Shown here piece by piece: positions 60,096 through 64,000 of a DNA stretch of 64,000 bases. Within the stretch, counting starts at the first letter, position 1. Each line of letters starts with the position of its first letter. The translations under genes and the position numbers were made by a program. Under the pieces are notes generated by a model, which did no database searches, was not told the origin of the DNA, and saw only the letters and a program-made list of their open reading frames with translations. This DNA comes from Stratiolaelaps scimitus (lineage: Eukaryota > Arthropoda > Arachnida > Mesostigmata > Laelapidae), in the NCBI GenBank assembly GCA_019614645.1, contig JABWDB010000003.1:22777001-22841000 (forward strand), in the 5' to 3' direction.

Positions 60096-62982
60096 CTGAA
60101 ACAGCATAGACAAAAATCACACGGAAATCTCTCAATTTCTGAATTCCTGCCGCGCACAAATGACACGAATAAATTTGTATCGCTCCAACACAGTTAATCA
60201 AGCATTAACTCATTCGATTAAAACAAAAATTAAAAAACATTTTTATTTTTTTTTTAATTTAAATTGACGATAATCGTTTCTCCCCGCGCCACTCAACACC
60301 GTCACAACAGCTACGAGAACAATGATGATTCAAAATTCATAGTCATGATGATAATCACACGAATTTTGAGGTGAAATAAACAAATGTTAGAATTGAATGC
60401 AAAGTAAACGATGAACCTAAATGCAGTATCATGTATGCTATGCAGGACGTCAACGTATCCCATGATGATTCTGTGTTGAACGATGCGACGATGCAACATC
60501 CGCTGATCTCGGTGCTATACACGAATACAGGGCCAAATTTTTTTGCAAGTTGTGAAATTAACTATTTATGAATATGAATGTTTGAATTGTCGCCATCCGG
60601 TATATTGAATGACGGATCGAGTAGGTGGATGTGGGTAAGTGGGCGGGGTTGTTTGCTTCTAAAAAAAAAAAAACTCAAGAGTCACACGGTGACAAATGAC
60701 ACCGCGACGCGTGTTCGTCCGCCTGTCATGGGGGTATTTCTTACTGTTGGCTTCACCTATATCCCTTCTCGTATAGTGGATCATCGTAGAGAAGTGGTCT
60801 CAATTTAGGTCCTCTTTTGCGCATCATTAATTGTTCTATTATTGGCGAAAGCTCTAGAGGATAGAAGGCTCCTACCAACAAAAGAGCGGTCGGCCCGACC
60901 CTTTCCCAAAGCTCCCTATAGGGAGATACGTACATGGACAGAGAGAGAGAGACGAGACGAGATAAATTGAGCAAGTCGACAGTTAGCTGACAAGGCCTTG
61001 ATCTCTTGCTTTGCCGCTTTGTTCTTTATGGGGACACTGGCGTAATGCGACAGATTGGCAAGCATAAAGTGTGCTGTTCTGTTCCTAATTTGGCAATTAA
61101 CAACGTATACACTCTACAATAGGTGGTAGCTCCACAATAGAGAACAGGAACATCGCAGGGGGACGAGTGAAACAAGTGAATGAATTCAGGCATCGTAGAA
61201 GAGTAGTATGATAATATAGAAGAGTTAATATGACTATTATTATTGCTGTTATGTATTGATATGTATATTGCTGGGTATCCAAAAAATTCAACATAATCCA
61301 TTCGAAAGTGCACTTTGTGGATAGTCTCCAGTAGCCATTACCTGCTAGCTAAGCTGCTTACGACCTTGGGAAATGCTCAAGCGCTTGAGCCGGAGATAAT
61401 TAACTAGTCCAGACATTGACGTTGTGTTGACGGAGTCGCGGGACTGCCATCTCTCGCCTAACGGAGAGACTGGTGGCCATTCTATTAAGGTGGGAAACTA
61501 TTTACTCATGTAGAATTAGAAGTTATAACAATACGATACAGATCGAAAAGTGGAAAAGTAACGGGCAGACATTCGTCGGCCCAATCCCAGACTGAAGCGG
61601 AGTTCAAATGGAGCCATTTGAAGCCGAATGATGTAATCCTGAGATAGACGCGGGGTCAAATTCATATTTCGCGATCGCATCCGCCATCAATAATGAATAA
61701 TGAGCCCTCTTCGAAAATCACCAATCTATTGAAAAACCTATACAATAACTATACAAGTGAACTGGCGTTTCGGTGCGTATTGCATGGTGACACTTCGAAC
61801 TTCAACTGTCAAGAGTCTTGCTTAATTATAGCAACATATTCTCTTGTGGACTTCTGAACGTACCTCTTAAACGACAACTAAAACACAACCGTTCGCAACC
61901 GACCAGTTTAATTTATCTTGCCAGATTCCAAATACAGTACAGCATGAGAGAATATTTAACCAAGGCAACTTAACAAAACAGCTTTCTATTGAGAAATGCT
62001 TCCTGCAAGGCTGCTTCAATCAATTTCGCAAGGATCAAGCTTCGCTGTGCTGCGCCAATATATATATATCACAGCATGTTTTTCATTTGGTAAGGCTTAG
62101 ACAATCATGCCTTTGTGAGTGAAATTACACACGGCTACAGCTAGTGAGGGCTGGTCAAGCGCAGCGGTCGCCCGCGATAACAGATCATTTGAAAGCCCCT
62201 GCTGGCGATTCTGCGGTTTGATCAGAGATACCTTGAAGTAGCCATGCACTTACTGCTCGCTCAGTCGGGATGTTGTGTCTCTCTCTCATAAGGGACACTT
62301 GAAATGGTTCCCTCATTCCATCTTAACTGTTAGACATTCTACAATTCTGGCAGAACAGGCGCTGTTTTCGCGAAAACAATTACGGGTGATGATTAGTTAT
62401 CATCAGCAGCACGGTGCTGTTATATGTGAAATTTAAAGCTGCCACGACAATAAAGTTAAGTTTGAGCTCTTTGTATCTCTACTTTATTTATTGTATTGTA
62501 TAATACGATGATCGCATACAATGAGTCATGGTGAATTTGTGACGATCCTCTGTACCTCGTTACAGCGGTAAAGACAATAATGGTATCGAGCTTCACAGCA
62601 TGTTAATATTCTAAACAAAGTTTACTAGTACAATAGACAGACACAGTATATGTTTATCATATTCGCGCATAGGCGTGTGCGCTGCGTTATCGACAAATAT
62701 ACAAGCCGCATTATTCTACAGTTTGGCTTGCATCAACACTGACAGAAAGAAATGTCAAAAGAGAGCGGTATCTGTTGTGAAGAAGAACCATTCCAACTTA
62801 TTTTCGAGATCTTCCGCCGAATCGAACCAACAACGATTACGTCGTCGATTACCGTATCAAAACATGCTATTGTCCACAACGTACAATACGTGTATAGATA
62901 TACAATACGAGTATGGGAGACGATCCGTTACGCTTGACATATTCGAGCAGCCGCAGCATCAAAGCGTTTGAGCCCGCTCCTA
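60096..62982. other. region with no supported gene
   Basis: AT-rich, with a long A/T tract at 60,220-60,262 and a poly(A) run at 60,660-60,674. I see no exon, though a short upstream exon of the receptor could be missed. Confidence 0.35.
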
Positions 62983-63264
62983 TTATAAATAAATGTCGGA
63001 AGTGACACACCGCGCCGCTGTGGGGTTTAGCAGATAGACATCTAGCGACGCCAAAGGAGGAGGCCCACCGGGAAGAGTTGAGACGTTGAAAGGGTTATTA
63101 AAAGTGAAGTCGCTTTGCGCTACCGTCGACGGAACGACCGTATGAGAAGAGAACGTGTAACGCGAATTGGCAGAAATATTGAGACGGGTCTCGCCCTGTC
63201 CCCGACCGCCCCTAACTGACAACAGGTGAACGACAACCGCTAGCGCTGTACCACTTGTTGTCAT
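62983..63264 (-). CDS. unassigned open frame of 93 codons, possible exon
   Basis: The frame starts with ATG, has a hydrophobic stretch near its start (TALAVVVHLL) and then a Ser/Thr/Asn-rich, protein-like segment with NIS, NVS and other N-glycosylation-type sequons. It ends at a TAA. It could be a short secreted peptide, or the last exon of a gene entering from the right (acceptor GGACAG|GGCGAG at about 63,196, phase 0, which fits the donor at 63,936). I recognise no family. A chance open frame is possible. Confidence 0.25.
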   Translation of the reverse strand: MTTSGTALAVVVHLLSVRGGRGQGETRLNISANSRYTFSSHTVVPSTVAQSDFTFNNPFNVSTLPGGPPPLASLDVYLLNPTAARCVTSDIYL

Positions 63265-63935
63265 CGTTGTCGTTGTAGTACAGAGACATCACCGCTCTCC
63301 TCGGCGCTCGGGAGTCCATTCCTCTGCCAATGAGTGAGTGGTGTGGTGATAAGATAAACGAAGACGCATACCGTGCACTACAATGTCTATCTGATCTATG
63401 ATGGTAGATCTACCTACCGCGTCTACTACGAGAAATGTACAGACTGACTCCTGGCAAACAACGAACACTGTATCGAACATGGGAGCATTGACCTCCGCTC
63501 CACGAGATACGTGCGTGACTACGTAAAACAATGAATAACATCTGTAGCAAATGCAAATGTTTTGGAGGCGGAGCGGTAGTGTTTAATACTATTATAGATT
63601 TCAAGTGTGTCATTTGAATGCTGTCTGCAAGCATATGTATGTAGTATGTCGTTATAGTTAAGCTTATCACCGGAGGAGCATATCACCGTTTTGGGACGAT
63701 ATTTTTACCATTTAGCGCCGACCGCGTCTCCGAAAGCATTTCTGATGCAGTCGTTTTCAATTAAAAGTGTACATTCAAAGAGCGCCTTTTGTGAATTAGA
63801 TATGTATATGAAACTATAGCCCAAATAGCAATAAGAGATTCAAATAAAATATACTATACTTTTTCTCCACTGTGCTCGATACTGTCATATCATACACATT
63901 TACACAGAACTCGTCCGGAGACCAAGCCAACTTAC

Positions 63936-64000
63936 TTTGTTCATCGACTCAACAGCGTCTTTGATCAACTGGAAGAAATTCGCGTTATACTGCATCATAC
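63936..64000 (-). CDS. partial coding exon at window edge, possibly an upstream sev/ROS1 exon
   Basis: An open frame of 21 codons (after two leading bases) ends at a consensus donor, AAA|GTAAGT, in phase 0. It reads like protein (key stretch FFQLIKDAVESMNK). It is phase-compatible with the Cys exon at 60,095, so it may belong to the same receptor upstream of its N-terminal Cys module. It could equally be from a neighbouring gene. Its 5' part lies outside the window. Confidence 0.45.

Noticed and set aside
1..64000. CRISPR arrays, bacterial operons and viral genes
   Set aside because: No spaced direct repeats, Shine-Dalgarno-led gene strings or viral proteins were seen; the sequence is eukaryotic.

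Overview
This is nuclear DNA from an animal. Genes are split by short GT-AG introns, and the window holds long (TA)n microsatellites, CAG/AAC triplet runs, foldback elements, tRNA-derived repeats and a decayed LINE. Gene content and style suggest an arthropod. A chelicerate such as a parasitiform mite is my best guess, but this is inference: no species marker is present.

The window is dominated by one minus-strand gene, a sevenless/ROS1-type receptor tyrosine kinase. I reconstructed 33 to 35 coding exons between about 60.1 kb (possibly beyond 64 kb) and a stop at 27,428. Exon phases agree at every junction I propose. In order the exons encode an N-terminal Cys module, FN3-1 and FN3-2, beta-propeller 1, FN3-3, propeller 2, FN3-4 and FN3-5, propeller 3, FN3-6 to FN3-9, one transmembrane segment, a tyrosine kinase domain and a long Ser/Gln/Asn-rich cytoplasmic tail. 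Nine FN3 domains and three YWTD-type propellers is the known ROS1/Sevenless layout. Several exons are too short to stand out as open frames: 60,033-60,095, 54,695-54,787, 50,367-50,419, 49,857-50,039, 42,818-42,959 and 40,223-40,252.

The largest intron of that gene (42,960-48,269, inside FN3-6) contains a complete two-exon gene on the opposite strand. It encodes phosphatidylinositol synthase (CDIPT; 44,365-44,700 and 45,709-46,020, 215 aa) with an intact CDP-alcohol phosphotransferase motif. The same intron carries a 261-bp foldback element and a SINE-like repeat that has a relative in a second intron.

The left part (1-27 kb) is gene-poor. It holds an unrecognised minus-strand gene (coding exon 1,904-2,736, probable last exon 915-955), a 123-bp foldback element near the left end, a LINE remnant at 8.75-9.69 kb, tRNA-like elements, a GC-rich patch at 11.5-12.2 kb that is open on both strands, and weak single-exon candidates. 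The right edge (60.1-64 kb) has a probable coding exon running off the window and one unexplained open frame.

The two recognised genes have separate jobs. CDIPT makes phosphatidylinositol in the endoplasmic reticulum. The receptor is a surface kinase of the Sevenless/ROS1 class. Their nesting may cause transcriptional interference, but no functional link is shown here.
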